From: Steinernema hermaphroditum
Taxonomy: Eukaryota; Nematoda; Chromadorea; Rhabditida; Steinernematidae
Reading direction: 5' to 3'
DNA length: 64,000 nucleotides
NCBI GenBank assembly: GCA_030435675.1
Contig: CM059621.1
Coordinates: forward strand, 7,936,001 to 8,000,000
Both the position numbers and the translations under genes were made by a program. The notes beneath the pieces were generated by a model. The model ran no database searches and had not been told where the DNA came from. It was given only the letters and a program-made list of their open reading frames with translations. Positions 34,142-47,285 of the stretch are shown piece by piece. Positions within the stretch are counted from its first letter, which is position 1; every line of letters begins with the position of its first letter.

Positions 34142-35650
34142 CTAGGAGTCACGGTTTGAACTGGCGTTAACACTGGTGAGCAGACTAACAATGAAGATCT
34201 TGTTCGATGGTTTCAGTTGAGCGACGCGTCGGATGGTCGTCTTGGCCGTGCTCTGCACCGACCTGTTGAGGGTAAGGTAGACGAAACCGCTGCTGGCTAA
34301 ACTGGATTGTTGATGCAGTAACAAAATCAAAGTGATACCATTCAGGGCTGCACAGAGCAGGTCTGCAATGATGCCAGAATAGGCGGTTTCGTTGAGAGAA
34401 CTGTAGTCGATCGCGATGTAGCTGATCGTGGCGGCGGCGCAGAAAAGGCTGATGATGAAGACCTGGATGGAAAACTGAAACCGGAAAGCTGAACTGGGGG
34501 TCAAATGTCGACGAGTGTGACCTTGATTTCCAGCTCGGACAAAGCCACGCTGGCGTTCTTGATCGCTCGGCGCAGGATGATGATCATTACCATGTAGAGG
34601 GAGGTGATGAGGACGAATTTGGCCAAGTTGTTGTAAACGTGGTGATAGTTCGTCTAAGGACAGGAAAGTTATTGAGCAAGTGGATTCCGTGGATTATTGG
34701 ATTATTCTAACATTAGAGACATCGCCAATTTGCTCTGCAGCTATCATAGAGTATGATGTTGCCGCTTAGTTCGGTTGCAAAAGGCCTGATCTTTTAAGCA
34801 CAGAGCCACTGAATGTCAAGAGTGCATTCAGAAAAAGATACACCAAAGCTCCTTGTTTTCAGAGCTCAAACTTTGTCGTAGTGCGTCTCTTAGGTCAGAG
34901 CACTGTCATGCATCTTTGTGAGTTACCGGAAATCACGATTCAAATGAACCTCCGCTCTTATGTAGCCAAGAAGGGCAAACGAGTGTGTCTATTCTTGTGG
35001 ATGCACCTACGTGGTCCTCGGTGTTCCAGAAGAAGTACCACATCCCCGCGTTGGGGTCGTAGATGTAGATGGGTTTCTTGTCGAAGACGGTGAGTACGGT
35101 AGCGTAGGTGAAGGGCAAAATGAGCCAGAACCATGTTCGCCTTCCGTGGAAGAGGGTCTTGGCCAAGGGTTTGTTGGATAGTTCGAGAAGACGGTTGACG
35201 GCCAAGACCAGGTTCGTCATACAGTAGAAGAACCAGAAATCTGAAGGAAGGAGGCGTTGATGGACACTGTGCAGACGTACACATTATGACGTGTCCGTAG
35301 AGGATGACGCCGAATCCGTCTTTGCAGTGGTTGATGTTGAGCAGGGACAGGACACCGGGAATGAGGAGAGCGTTCGCCAAATGGTGCGAATCCAGAATGC
35401 ACGTGATGAGCATCAGCTTGTAGCAGGAGTGCACGATGATCTTCTTTTGGCTGGAAACGTTTCTGACATTATCGGTGAATCAAATGACTTACATGGCTGT
35501 GAGGAACACGAATATTTGAGGGACGATGACGATGGAGAAGAGGGTCAAGTAGCCAATTCCGATGTAGGTGTGCCACTCAGGTTGCACCTTTCCGGGCGCG
35601 ATCTCGACGGTTCCGTTCCGACAGAAAGGCTGCTCCGAGGGGACATCCAT
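34142..35650 (-). CDS. Srt-like seven-transmembrane chemoreceptor
   Basis: Predicted chemosensory GPCR, 325 aa. Exons on the minus strand: 35650-35494, 35450-35283, 35240-35011, 34653-34522, 34474-34339, 34296-34142 (978 nt, in frame to TAG). N-terminus CRNGTVEIAPGKVQPEWH lies before TM1. Then SCYKLMLITCILD, LVLAVNRLLEL with TLFHGRRTWFWLILP, the loop IYDPNAGMWYF, TNYHHVYNN, FSIQVFIISLFCA and SSGFVYLTLNRSVQ. This motif order matches my knowledge of family Srt (Pfam PF10321). The third intron is 357 bp; the others are 42-47 bp. The final acceptor must be the second AG (TTTAG); the nearer AG gives an in-frame stop. The start ATG is the nearest one in frame upstream of the conserved cysteine. Confidence 0.83.
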
Positions 35651-35910
35651 CGACGCTCGAGGAGAGAGAAGTGAGCAAAGTCATCTGGGGGAGTTCAGAG
35701 TGTATTTCCGAAGCATTCTGTTTGTTCCGGTCGGAGCCAGTGTTCTGAAGTTCTTATAAGGCCAACCGGCTTAGTGAAACAGAGTATGCTGAAAAAGAGG
35801 TGAACGTCTTTGTTCCCTAAGTTCGGATGGCGCGACCATTCAGAGAAAGTTCAAGGAACGTAGGCAAAGAAATGAATCTTATTTGCAAATGAATGCTCAC
35901 GTCAATGCTA

Positions 35911-36827
35911 TTGGGTTGGTGCATTGAAAATGTCAGTGACATAAACATGGCATAATTTCGCAGTATTTACTCACAGGGAACAACTGATGGGCGCATTGTG
36001 GAGTACAGTGAACTATAACCCTACATTATGATTTTCCCCTTGTCCATTGCATTCTTCCTGATCATGGAGAAGTATCCCAGTATGACGGTCCTTAATCTGG
36101 TACCTCACAATTGCGAAATACGAAGTGATGTACGGGATTCCTATGGTTTTAATTGTGTGATGGACATTGATTGCTGCCAATCACGTACACCGTTATGTAT
36201 TACCTTCCGAATGCACCTATCGTTGTGTTTGTCATATATCACAACATGAGCTAATCTCAAAGAGACGGCCTTCTCGGATCACCATGTTCCGTTAACTCTA
36301 ACGTTTCCAATTGGTTAAGTACTATAACAGACAATGGGGATATGCATCAGGTAGCTGTCGCTCGTAGCTACTATGCCTTCATAGTGACTCCACGAGTTCA
36401 TTTTTACTTCACAGAAATAGAGGCCAAATGTGGAAAAAATGACCCTTGGATCGACAAAACGTCCGACTGCCCGAGGCCGTGTATTTCCAAGTTGACCTCC
36501 ACAAAAGCTCTCTACTTTAAACTCAGAGATTTCTTTTTTGTTGTCTATATAGCACTGTCTTAGCTCTATCTTACTCTCACCTGTGCTCATCCATAAGTGA
36601 CGATATCAAAAGAAACTATCCAAAATAAGGTTAAGAGGTCGAAAATCGGAACAAAAAGGTTTTTCAATTTTTAACCCCGCGTATTCTACAAACGAGGAAT
36701 CCGCATGTTGCGTATAAAGTGGACTGAAGTTGTACATAAGAACGATGAATACTTTGTCTGAAATCTTTGTGTTTTGTTTCTGTAAATAATCACAAAATGA
36801 TCTGACATTTTTAATGCACCAACCCAA
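35911..36827. mobile_element. Non-autonomous mariner-type element
   Basis: The left end TTGGGTTGGTGCATTGAAAA followed by TGTCAG and the right end, its inverse with one or two mismatches (CTGACATTTTTAATGCACCA then ACCCAA), are typical mariner TIRs (TTxGGTTGGTGCA). TA flanks both ends (35909-35910 and 36828-36829). 917 bp; no mariner transposase (no D,D34D frame) is visible, so it depends on a transposase elsewhere. A 36-bp segment inside it (36405-36440) recurs inverted at 44651-44687 in the first intron of the channel gene. Confidence 0.88.
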
Positions 36828-37449
36828 TATAAACAGCGTCGACATCGCAAAGAATCAGAGAAACGAAGAGGAGATGAATATGAAGCTCCGCACTACTCCC
36901 ACCTGCCAAGCTCTGTCAGTCCGCAAATAGACTCTAAGTCCAACCTACAGTACAAAAACTCTAACTCCAGTTGTTGTCTTTTAACTCTGAAGTGCACGAT
37001 CGGGGGCCAAAACCAGCTGCAAAAGTGCCCTAAAGATAGAAAAAACAACAACCACAAAGAAACCTTCCACTCGTGAATAATTCTGCCAAATTGCTCAACA
37101 ACAACGCTCTTTTTTCCTGACTCGGGGTGTCAGGAAACGGACAGGATTTGGCTGAAAATGAATAGAATAAAATAGAGGACTAATTGGTTTGGTTGGTTTC
37201 TGTGGAGCTGTATCAGTGTAGTAAGGCTTAAACAACTTTTTTTAATTTTTTAACTTCTTAACAACTTTTTAATGCCATAATTTAGGAATACATATCCAGG
37301 CAAACGCTAAGGGCGAGCTCTGTTGTGCAGCTAATTTTGCGCATTTTCTAGTGCTCAATGGTGTTAGAGACTTTCGCAGAGTGAACTCAGAAATCTCAAT
37401 AGCGCTGCAATATGTCGTCTCACCACAACTGTATCGCCTCTCACGCCTA
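36828..37449. other. Spacer
   Basis: No gene recognised. The last 70 bp begin to resemble the upstream flank of the degenerate gene copy at 21.7 kb. Confidence 0.35.
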
Positions 37450-38139
37450 TTTAACGAGAGAACATCAAGATCCAAATTGAACCCGTGCTTCTACTGTTTG
37501 TCGACCATCTCATCGAACTCCTTGGGAAGAAGATTCTTGTTCTTTGCTTCACGAATCCTGCATAAGCGAACGCTCTAATGTATGGCCTAATGGGTAGGCA
37601 AGATGTTGATGTTCGCATTGTGAAAATACGTTTCGGATGGTATATATCGTTTCCCCTTCGCAGGGGTCCACGTTTCGAACGCTCTTGGTGGGATGTGAGA
37701 GTTTTGGAGCCACGATTTGGCAATTGCAGCATACATTTGGCAGATGAATACAGTGCAAAAGGAGCATTTCTCATCGGAACTGCACTCGATCTTGAAGCGT
37801 TATCGCCTCATCACCATTCGACGTCCGGAAATTTACGTTGATCCCACAACGCAGCGCAAGTACCAGCATGAATTCGAAGCTATCTTCGACCTTCTAGCCG
37901 ATGTCCGATTCGATACTATATTTATCGGATCGATCGACCAGCACTCCCGCAATTTCTTGACGAGACAAGCGACAACTATGAGGCGATTGTATCTGACTGG
38001 AAAGTGGGGACCTGAAGAGGACGAACTACTCAGCGGTCTGATTGCTATGCGTAACCTCGAAAGATGTGCTGTTTACTGTCGCCGGAAAGTGAACTTCACT
38101 GTAATCCAAGCATGCGTGCAAAAATGGAAAGAAAACTAA
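37450..38139 (+). pseudogene. Degenerate gene of an unknown nematode family, copy 2
   Basis: Close paralogue of 20781-21640. It begins IEPVLLLFVDHLIELLGKKI, meets TAA at about 37564, resumes at ATG 37578 (MYGLMGRQDVDVRIVK), and then has an 8-bp deletion near 37770 relative to copy 1 (GCATTTCTCATCGG here, GCATTTCTTTTCACCTCATC there) that shifts the frame. The body continues in another frame as RRPEIYVDPTTQRKYQHEFE and GKWGPEEDELLSGLIAMRNL to CVQKWKEN and TAA at 38137-38139. The last about 65 residues of copy 1 are absent. Thus this copy carries a nonsense codon, a frameshift and a 3' truncation and is a pseudogene. Family unknown. Confidence 0.75.
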
Positions 38140-41100
38140 AAATTCAACGGGTACTGTGAAACGGGCGCTGGAGGGGGTCCACGTGTCCCTTTCGGCTCCC
38201 TCAAGACCCCCTCCACCCTGTGTAGTTCGCCGAAAACAGCGGATGTCCACTTTGTCCTTTGGGCTAAAAGAAGGATCCGCGCCGTGCGCCTCGAAAGCTC
38301 TCGCAACCTTTTACAAATCCATTTAGGACCTCGCCGAAAGCTCCGAAGACACTTTCAGCATCGATTCAAGTCGTCGCTTCCGGCGACATTCCTTCCTTCC
38401 GGATCCGCTTCCGCCGCCGTTTCCTTCGCTGTTTTGCCATTCTCTCCACGAATCTCTAATTAGATTCAGATCATCAACTTCCTTATTATTCGTTTTTATC
38501 CTTCCGATTGGCGAAAATACTCGTCGCCGTGTTTGTTCTCTTTTTATGCGTTGACGTAAATAACTCAGCCTTATTCATACGCTTAATGAGGAACTCGGTC
38601 TGGTGGCCGCCTTCTGGATTGGGTATCAGCTTTCAGATTGTCACTCGAGACGACTTCCTTTGTGAGTTCCACATTCTCAGAACTAAAGAAACTCGGAGAT
38701 GTTCCACGTGACTGACAATGAGCGTGCATATATTATGGCTTTGGTTTTCGATCTCTATTTTCGAAGTGTTCTAGGGAAATGTTTCTCGTCCACATTTCTT
38801 TCTAACTTAGGTTCGACAGACATCCTACGAATGACCTTTTGTATCAGACTTAGGCCTCTTTCATAGTACGCATAATCTGTTAATCTAAAACGACTAAAAC
38901 GAAAGCGCGACTTTGAGGCCAGTCTTTGACTTGGACAAGAGTGTTAGTCAAGAGTGTAGTTACATTACGCAATGTTCTATTCCAAGGGTGTTTCCATAAT
39001 TGGCCCTGTGTGTAGCGTACGCATTTTAAATCGCCGGACTCAAATGTTGTATAATGAAGACGATGAAGATTCCGACAAAAATGTGGCTTCTGCAGACTTA
39101 CATTGGACGTCTTTTGTTACAGTTTTCATACACAATATTCAGTGTGATTGTTAGTTTGTTAAACCGTGCTGATTTCGTTTTTTTCATTTTGAAGACTGTT
39201 GGCTACGTTTAGAGAACCTTTCGCTTTCACTCTTGTTTAAGGAGGACTTCGGAAACATCGAAGTGTCCCCACTCAAAGCAAACTCAATTTCAGATTCCAC
39301 ACCCAAAAATAGATATCCCCAGATATCGCCTCTAAAATCAACGTCTCGTAGACAAGACTATTAGGATAGTATTCTCTAGTCCGAATTTGCTTCTAATTAA
39401 GTGCGCACTTCCAGCATTTTGATCGCACTTATCAAATAAGATTCGCGAATGAAATCAGCGACTAAGTGCCTCGATAACTCGATTTCGGCGAATGTTTCTG
39501 CCGATGGGGTCGCAAATCATCTTAACAAACGCAATTTCGTATCAGTCTGGATCGTCAAATCAGAGCGCATGCCCTCCTAACCGCGAGCCATCGGAGACGA
39601 ACTCCTCGGCCAAGCCAATTGGCCATCCGCCGCGAGGCGTCGTTCGGCGCTAATCGGCCATCGTCCGGGTGACCGAATCCCTCAAAAGGTCTTTTCCGAA
39701 ATTCAATTTTTGTCCCACGATGAGTCGACTCGGAGGGCGCGAAATCGGATACCTTCGGCCATCTCCTCTTCCACTATAAAATTCCCCTTTCCTCCGATCG
39801 GCTCCACCCTCGCGCGGCGCCTCGGCTGGCCAGGATTCGACCGAACGGAGGTTCTCTTTTTGCGATCTTTCCCCTCTGGCCACGATGTGGGTCGCGAGCG
39901 CGCCGAGGTCGACGATATTAATATTTGAACGCGGCGGAATGGAGTCGAGAAGCGAGCGAGTAACCCGGGCGATGATGTGCCGAGTTCCTTCTTCGCTGTT
40001 TGCCGTTTGAACGTGTGCTCCTCATTGTTTGCGCTCTAAAAACGTTATGAATTTTTCAAAGTGCGTATTTTCGTTGGGACCGCCGTTTGACGAGAACTCA
40101 CGTCGGCGGCGGTGTTCGTCTCGGGTGACGTGATCCTCGCCTATGGCCCTCTTTGTTTGCACAGACTTTGCACACTTCTTTGCCAACTCCGTCTAGACGT
40201 GTGCGTAGAATTTGGGACAGATAGAAGCCTCGAAACAATCGAAGGACGATTTTAAAAGGAATATTCAAAGAAGACTACAGGTCCTTCAACTCTATCACAA
40301 AACATCCATTCGAAATGTACACAATCCCTATTTTTACTTTATGATCGTCCCCAGCCCCTCTCCCATTATTGCCTTCGTTGGGACCTCCATCCGTAGTCCA
40401 GCGCCGCCGTTCGGGAAATAGACATAAACTGGGTGTTCCGGGAAATTTAAAAAACTCAAAAAATCATTTCTCGTCCCGTCAGAATAATCCAAAGGTTGCT
40501 TTTGGAAAGTCGGGTCTTCGGTCAAGAACGTAACTGCTTAGGGCCTGTTCGAAAACATCTCAAAATGACCTCAAATGACGAGCAGGTGCATTCCTCGATG
40601 GAGTCCATGATTGGATTTCTGATAACAACGGGTTTGCTACAGCCATGCATCACCAAAGCATGCATTTTTGTGGATGTCAGTGGTAATTTGGAGGGCAATC
40701 AGCCAAGATAGTCAAAAGAAAGCCTTAATTGGGAATTGTTAAGTTTTCCTACCGGGAAGCGGCGAGGTTCTGGTGAAAGAACAGGCCAGTCTCCAATACC
40801 TTTACAAAGTTCTCGTCGTTTTTTTAATTTTAGAAGACCTTTTTGAACATGAATGTGAACGGTTGCCATTTCGAGTTGAAAAGGTGGTCAAATTAGTCCA
40901 TCAAATTTCTCGTGTATCCTTCTGAAATCTGTGTCGAAGCGACTCATCTTCTTTCCATCTTTAGCCAAAGGGGGAAACAGACGCCTCCCGATCGCTAATC
41001 CTTGTTTCGAAAACAGTGTGTCACCCTTTGTGAAAACAAATGTTTGGCATTCCTGACACACTTGTTGACTCTTTATTCGTCCTCCGATCCTCTGTGAAAG

Positions 41101-42168
41101 TGCGGAAGAAAACCTCGAGGATTCAAAGGTCTTCTCCGTCATTCGCCCAGGGCTTCCCTTCCACTGGACTACTGTAACCGATGAGTGGGAGCAAATCCGT
41201 TGTGTCGGCACAATCGATTATGTGTTATTGACAAATCGCTCTAAATTCCTCTCCTGGCACCCCTTAAAGCCCTTCCCGACGCCTCCCCACTTGGCGCCCC
41301 CCGGAGGCGTGCGGCCATCGGCCACAATTAACCTAATTACTCGCGACACGACTTCTGCGCGGCTTCCGGCGACTCTTCGATCGCCGAAGGTGGGTGCGCG
41401 CCGTGCAGGCGGAAAGTCAGAAGTCGTGCCGACGGCGTCAATGACTCTTGCTTGCTGCCCGTGGCCCCTTTGGTCGACCCGAAGCCACCGCCGCCGCCGC
41501 CGTTGACGGCTCCCGACGCCGCCCACAATTCCGTCGGGCGACGACGACGCGAAAACGTCAAATGCAAACAACTGCGAGAGACAGAAGGAGCCGACGACGA
41601 GCATATGGCCTGAGGCAGCAATCAAAAGCGCCTCTATTCATATTCGCATCCCTAGTCGTCTTCTGCACCTCCTTCGGCCCATTCACCTGTTCTCATCTTT
41701 GCATCCTGGAAGTACTTTGATCCAAAAATAGATCTCCTTCTAGTACTCCCTTGGGAAAGAACTATTTGGGCGGATCCTTAGTGAGATTACTGTAAGACGG
41801 TAGAGCTTCAGCTCCATTTGGCTGTGGACTTCGAAAGTAAGTCTGCTAGAACAAAGGCCGTTTTGTTCTTCCGAATATAGCGCTCCACAGCTACTTTCGC
41901 AGTCGCTTAGGCACTTAGGCCACCCACATTCCCTCCTCGGCTTCTTCCTCTTCCGATTTTCCTCAAAGGGAGTAATTAAAGTCAATTTCGGAACAATTAG
42001 ATCCGCGAAGCGCGTCGACTTGTTTGTCGCGGAATCTGCCTCTCCAAATCGAATCGTTCGTGCCACCGGCTTCTCCTCGAATCCGCCGCTTTCAGCTCTG
42101 CTTAGCCCGTCTCCGCCGGATTCACGGAGATGTGCCGTCCCTCTTAGCAGAACCCCCTCTTCACCAAG
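38140..42168. other. Long non-coding upstream region of the channel gene
   Basis: 4 kb with no supported gene. A hydrophobic frame at about 38508-38705 (KILVAVFVLFLCVDVN) lacks an ATG. 39.5-40.1 kb and 41.25-41.6 kb are GC-rich with overlapping frames on both strands, as is common in promoter-proximal DNA; 41.48-41.51 kb has a short (CCG)n run. Because the downstream gene is a neuronal receptor, this region probably contains its promoter and enhancers; that is inference from position. Confidence 0.4.
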
Positions 42169-45100
42169 ATGCTTTTGTGGTGCCTCCTTATGCTGCTCGC
42201 TGCGGGAGTCGGCGCGAAGAAGAAGCTCAAGGAGCAGGACATCATCCAGCGGGTACTCAAGGACTACGACTGGCGCGTCAGACCCCGTGGCACCAACGAC
42301 TCATGGCCAGGTGAGTACTTCTATGGATCGGGAAGAGATGTAAACAGAGTCATCCCGGAACTCCTCTAAACACAGCCTTTCACGCTTCACTTCGCAGAAC
42401 ATCCAAACAGCGCCAAAGTCATGGGAGTGTGAACGTCTTAAAAAAGGGGCCAAAACACAAGTGGAGTAGAAACAGAGCAGGAGCAGATTGTGGGCAGTCT
42501 TAGGAATCTGAAATATGGACGATATAATTGAATTTTTCGAAATTATAAACAATTACTTTTTCCTATATTTAAGTATTTATATTTTTATATAATTTCCAGT
42601 GTATTTTTTCAATTTCTGTTTTTGTGACGGTGTTCGATGTTAAAATCGAAGTAGAGATTCTTAGGGGCCCCAGTCAACGAACTGTATAATCGAATTTTTT
42701 AGGGAAATTCTAGAGTGGGACAATTACACTTTATTATACTTTCACAATTTTTATATTTTTTTTTTCGAGTTTTTATTCGTACAATTTCAGAATATTTTCC
42801 TGAATAACCAGTGTAATTTCCATCAACTTTTATCTTGTGACGGTGTTCGTGTTAAAACGTTGTTAAAATCGATGAGATTCGCCATCCCATCCCATTTTCA
42901 TCCTGATCGTCACTTTATTTACTCTTCCCACAGCAATATTCCATCGGCCCCTCGCCTCTCCCTACTGATCCATTTCACTTTCTCACAAATCGGCGATCAC
43001 TCTCTGCAATAAATCGATTTGCACGATGTTATTGCAACTCTGGCGCGTGAGTGCGACTCGCTTCCCTCGATCGAAGACGCATCCTAACGCATTTCGGCGA
43101 CATTTCCGAGTCAGCCACATCCTGCAATTTGCATGTAGCCACAACAAGGGCCACATTATGCAAAACGCGCAGCTCCGGCGCCGTCCAATCGCGGCGCCTT
43201 CCCTAATTAATCGTTTTGTTTTGGCGGCCGATCGCGCCGCGGGTACTAAATTATTAATATTTAATTATTTGTATTGATTTTGAATAAATGTTTTTGCGGT
43301 TCGCACACATCGATCCACTCGAGGCGACGGAGAGGATAAAGCGGCGCTTAAGGAGCGTGCGAAAGAAAGACCGAAAGGACCTCGAGTGACGTCAGAAGCG
43401 CGAATTTGTGATTCGATTACTCGACTCGAGCACTTAGCCGTCTTCCTTCTCTTTGTCGCGAACCTCGCAATCGAATTGTCATAACAGCGGTCTCGAGAAA
43501 GCCTCCTAGAGACTCCTTTTGTTGGCGATAAGCGAATTGTCGGGGCGAAAGGACTTCACAAGGGCACTTTCCGCAGAATGCAACACGCGGTGTTCGGAGG
43601 AAAAGTGGGAAAAGGTGGCCATTAGACAGTGGAAGACGATTATAAAAAGTGCCTTTGTGGAGTACCTCAAGCAAATAATCGGAAAAGTGCTTTTAGGCCC
43701 GATTGACCTTCGGGTCCTTTCTCTCAGTCGAATCACATAAACGCGCGAATAATGGTCACTCCATTTGCCGCACATTTCCAGATTAATGGTCACTCGCCCT
43801 CTAATCGATAAGGGCACTTTCTGGAGACTGCCGTTTTCAGTGGTAAAGTAGAAAAGATCTGGTAGTTGTACAGGGTCGATTTGGTCGAAAAAAAAACACT
43901 TATTTCTTTGAAACCAAAGACAACATTGTGGACAATTCGTGATTTTTTGAGGAGACATTCCCACCAGAAATAAGCGAATAATAGGATTTTATAATGGGTT
44001 TAAAAAACAAACTGATCTGAAGTGTTTAAAAAGGCAAAAGCTCTGGTTCCATGAGCACCTTTCTCAGCACCAAGGTTGATCATATATCCCTATGAAATAT
44101 TCTTACAGATCGTTTTAAGAATCTCATTTAAGAGTGAATGTTAGATCTGGCGTAAAACGAATCTAGCCTTGATTTACCTGAAGCTATTACTAGGCAGCAG
44201 GCTTAGGTCCAAAAATAGGGGACTGGGTCCAAAACTGTTTTACAACAAAGGGTTTAAAGTGAACCGCTTTGCGACGGTCTTTGTCTTATTTTAAGTAAAA
44301 CGCTGATTTCTGGCGATTTTTTCTATCGAACTAGGCATATCTTTTTCTCCAACGGCAAAACTTACCATCGCGTTTTTATTTTTGATCATTTCCACAAAAT
44401 CGCGATTCAAAAAAAAAAATAGAAAAGCAAATAGCATACATAACTAATCTTAAAGCGATATGAAATAATCGTTTTTGGCGTCATCCTATGAATTAGAAAT
44501 ATACCATGAATGTATGAATTCAGCGGATTGAGTTCGTTTTTCGAATTTTTTGTTCATATTTTTATACCAATTTGACGCTCCTATATGCCCGACTAGTCCA
44601 ATTTTCAGCCTCTTTGTTTATTTTAAACGCTTTCCACTTTTTTTGTTTTCCTTTTTTCCACATTTGGCCTCTATTTCTGTGAAGTAGGAGTCGCTAGGTG
44701 GGCATGATAGCTATGAGCGCCACCTATGTGCTGCATTTCCCACATGCTGCAATATTATTTGCATAATATGTGCATAAATTATGGTCATAAATATTGTTGT
44801 ACTTAGGAAGACAGCTTGTAGCAGTTTTTTACCTATTTCTTGGCCTTCATACATTCCTATGACCGCAAAAAATCGTCATTTACGAACTCTGGAAAGTCCA
44901 AGGCACTTGATTTGATGCACTTGATTCATGTCATTTCCAATTTGCGCCGACGCTCTTCTTCTTGTGGAGATTTGCGGTTTTGCGAACGCTTCGTGATAAA
45001 TGGCGAATGACAGCCGCGACGACGGCAACAACTCTGCACAACATTCTCGTCATCTTGTCCGTTTTTGCGGAAGTTGTGACGACGGAGGTGAGGAGGCGCG

Positions 45101-47285
45101 CCGACGTCGACATCCATCATGCCGAGCGGCTTTGAAACAACTGGTCGTCGGAGATAAATGCGCCATCGGAGCTGTGATGTTGTTTTTGGGGCAGAAATAT
45201 GAGAGGCGATTGGGATCTACAAGATTGACGAATCATCAGAATTACGGTTCTGGTAACATGATACTCAACAAATGGCATATTCTCAGTAAACTCAAAGGGC
45301 ATTTAAAGGTCGTTCCATCCTGGTTTACATGCATGTCCGTTTAGACACGGGTGGGCCAGTGCACGTCTCGGTGAACATCTACCTCCGTTCGATTTCCAAA
45401 ATCGACGACGTGAACATGGAGTACTCCGCACAATTCACTTTCCGAGAAGGTACCCCTCGTCCACCCTCGACCTGTCCTGACCCTCTCTTTCAGAGTGGCA
45501 GGACCCTCGGTTGGCGTACGAGCGGTTCGCCGACGACAACACCCAGGTGCCTCCGTTCGTAGTCCTCGCCACGAGCGAACATAGCGACCTCGCGCAACAC
45601 ATCTGGATGCCCGACACTTTCTTTCAAAACGAAAAGTTCGTTCCTTTACAAGAACTACTCGCATCTCCCTGTAATCACTTTAGGGAAGCTCGACGGCATC
45701 TCATCGACAAACCTAACGTGCTCATTCGAATTCACCAAAACGGGCAAATTCTGTACAGTGTGCGGTAGGTGCCCTCCCTCGTTGACTTCCCTAGAGCCGT
45801 TTCCAGATTATCCCTAGTGCTTTCATGTCCAATGTCACTTGAATACTACCCTCTCGACCGTCAAACCTGTCTTATCGACCTCGCCAGCTGTAAGTTCTGG
45901 CCTCCTCACTCCTCCTTATCTCCTTTAGATGCGTACACAACCGATGACATCAAATACGAGTGGAAGCTGACTAACCCGATCCAGCAGAAGGAGGGTCTCC
46001 GGCAGAGTCTGCCCTCGTTCGAGCTGCAGGACGTCCTCACCGACTACTGCACGAGCAAGACCAACACAGGTACTTATTCTTATTTCGGGTCCCTTCGTGT
46101 GGAACGCTTGGGGTGCGGTGTGTGGCATGGCTCCTTTCAGGCGAGTACTCGTGTCTCCGCACGAAAATGATCCTGCGCCGCGAGTTCAGCTACTACTTAC
46201 TCCAGGTGTGTCTTGCCGTGCGCTTTCTCGCTTATCCGTCCTCGCGTAGCTTTACATCCCCAGCTTCATGCTCGTCATCGTGTCCTGGGTGAGTTTCTGG
46301 CTCGACAAGGACTCCGTCCCCGCCAGGGTCACGCTTGGTAGGGTCTACAGTAATCCTCCGCCCCGACGCATGTGCCGCTTTCAGGGGTGACGACGCTGCT
46401 GACGATGACGACGCAGAGTTCCGGCATCAACGCGAAGCTGCCGCCGGTCTCCTACACAAAGGTGTCCGAGCTTTGCCTGGCCAGGGTTGAGTGTGTTGCT
46501 TCAGGCCATTGACGTGTGGATTGGCGTTTGTTTGGCGTTCATTTTCGGTGCGCTGCTTGAGTTTGCGCTGGTCAACTACGCCGCCAGGAAGGACATGACC
46601 TCCACCCAAAGAATGGTACTAAGCGCACTTTTCTCCTTTGCACTGTATGGAGATGATAGGATCTAAAATGGGGCGGACTTTTATTACACAGCCATAGCCG
46701 AATTCAGCGCCCTCTAAATTCTCATGTCGAACGCAGGTCTTTGTTGGCGGTAATTAAAGCCAAGATTGGACGATCTAAGGAGTAGCTCATCAAAACGAAC
46801 TCTTTCCTTTTCCTAGAACCCTTGACATTTCTGTTTAGCCAAACTTTTCGCGGTTTCTCATCTCTTCATTTTGATCACATCCACAGTTTTCGACATGCAC
46901 TGCACTCTTTTCCAAACGCCAAAAATTGCGAACTTCAGCTCACATCCAAACACTCGGCTAACCTCAGCGGAGTCACGGCCTACCACCCTGGCGGCTCGGG
47001 CGAGCAGAGTCGAGGCTACCAGCCCCTCGTAGTCGCGCAGCAGCCGCGAAGCTCGTGCTGCTTCCGGATGTTCGTGCGGCGCTACAAGGAGCGTTCGAAG
47101 CGCATCGACGTCGTCTCCCGGCTGGTACTCTTTGTGTGTTCCGTGTGACGTTTGGCTTTGCTTCTCCTCTTTCAGGTGTTCCCCATCGGATACGCGTGCT
47201 TCAACGGTACGATGACCCGCTTGGCCGGCCTTCTTGAAAGTCTCTCTGTGTTTCAGTGCTCTATTGGGCGGTGTATTTGATGTGA
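42169..47285 (+). CDS. avr-14: Glutamate-gated chloride channel, AVR-14-like, isoform with the first channel cassette
   Basis: Subunit of a Cys-loop inhibitory glutamate receptor, an ivermectin target; pentameric, in neuronal or muscle plasma membrane. Common exons: 42169-42310, 45345-45449, 45494-45635, 45684-45764, 45807-45889, 45929-46069. First cassette: 46141-46205, 46250-46337, 46385-46461, 46505-46615, 46939-47124, 47176-47206, 47257-47285 (426 aa, TGA). Signal peptide ([16 protein letters not shown]), then [55 protein letters not shown], the Cys-loop [15 protein letters not shown], and a second cysteine pair (DYCTS, YSCLR) typical of GluCl. M1 is [21 protein letters not shown]2 [20 protein letters not shown]3 [14 protein letters not shown] with the glycine tied to ivermectin binding, and a short M3-M4 loop. 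The sequence matches nematode AVR-14 very closely from memory. The last helix ends VLYWAVYLM. Confidence 0.93.

Noticed and set aside
38508..38711. Signal-peptide-like frame (KILVAVFVLFLCVDVN)
   Set aside because: It has no ATG, no convincing upstream acceptor and no continuation; probably chance.
40888..41211. Minus-strand 107-codon frame with a CQEC motif
   Set aside because: No ATG-proximal conservation, no splice context and no recognised domain; lies in upstream DNA of the channel gene.
43506..43964. Minus-strand 152-codon frame inside the first intron of the channel gene
   Set aside because: Composition is not coding-like, and it overlaps imperfect repeats of AAGGGCACTTTC; treated as a chance frame.
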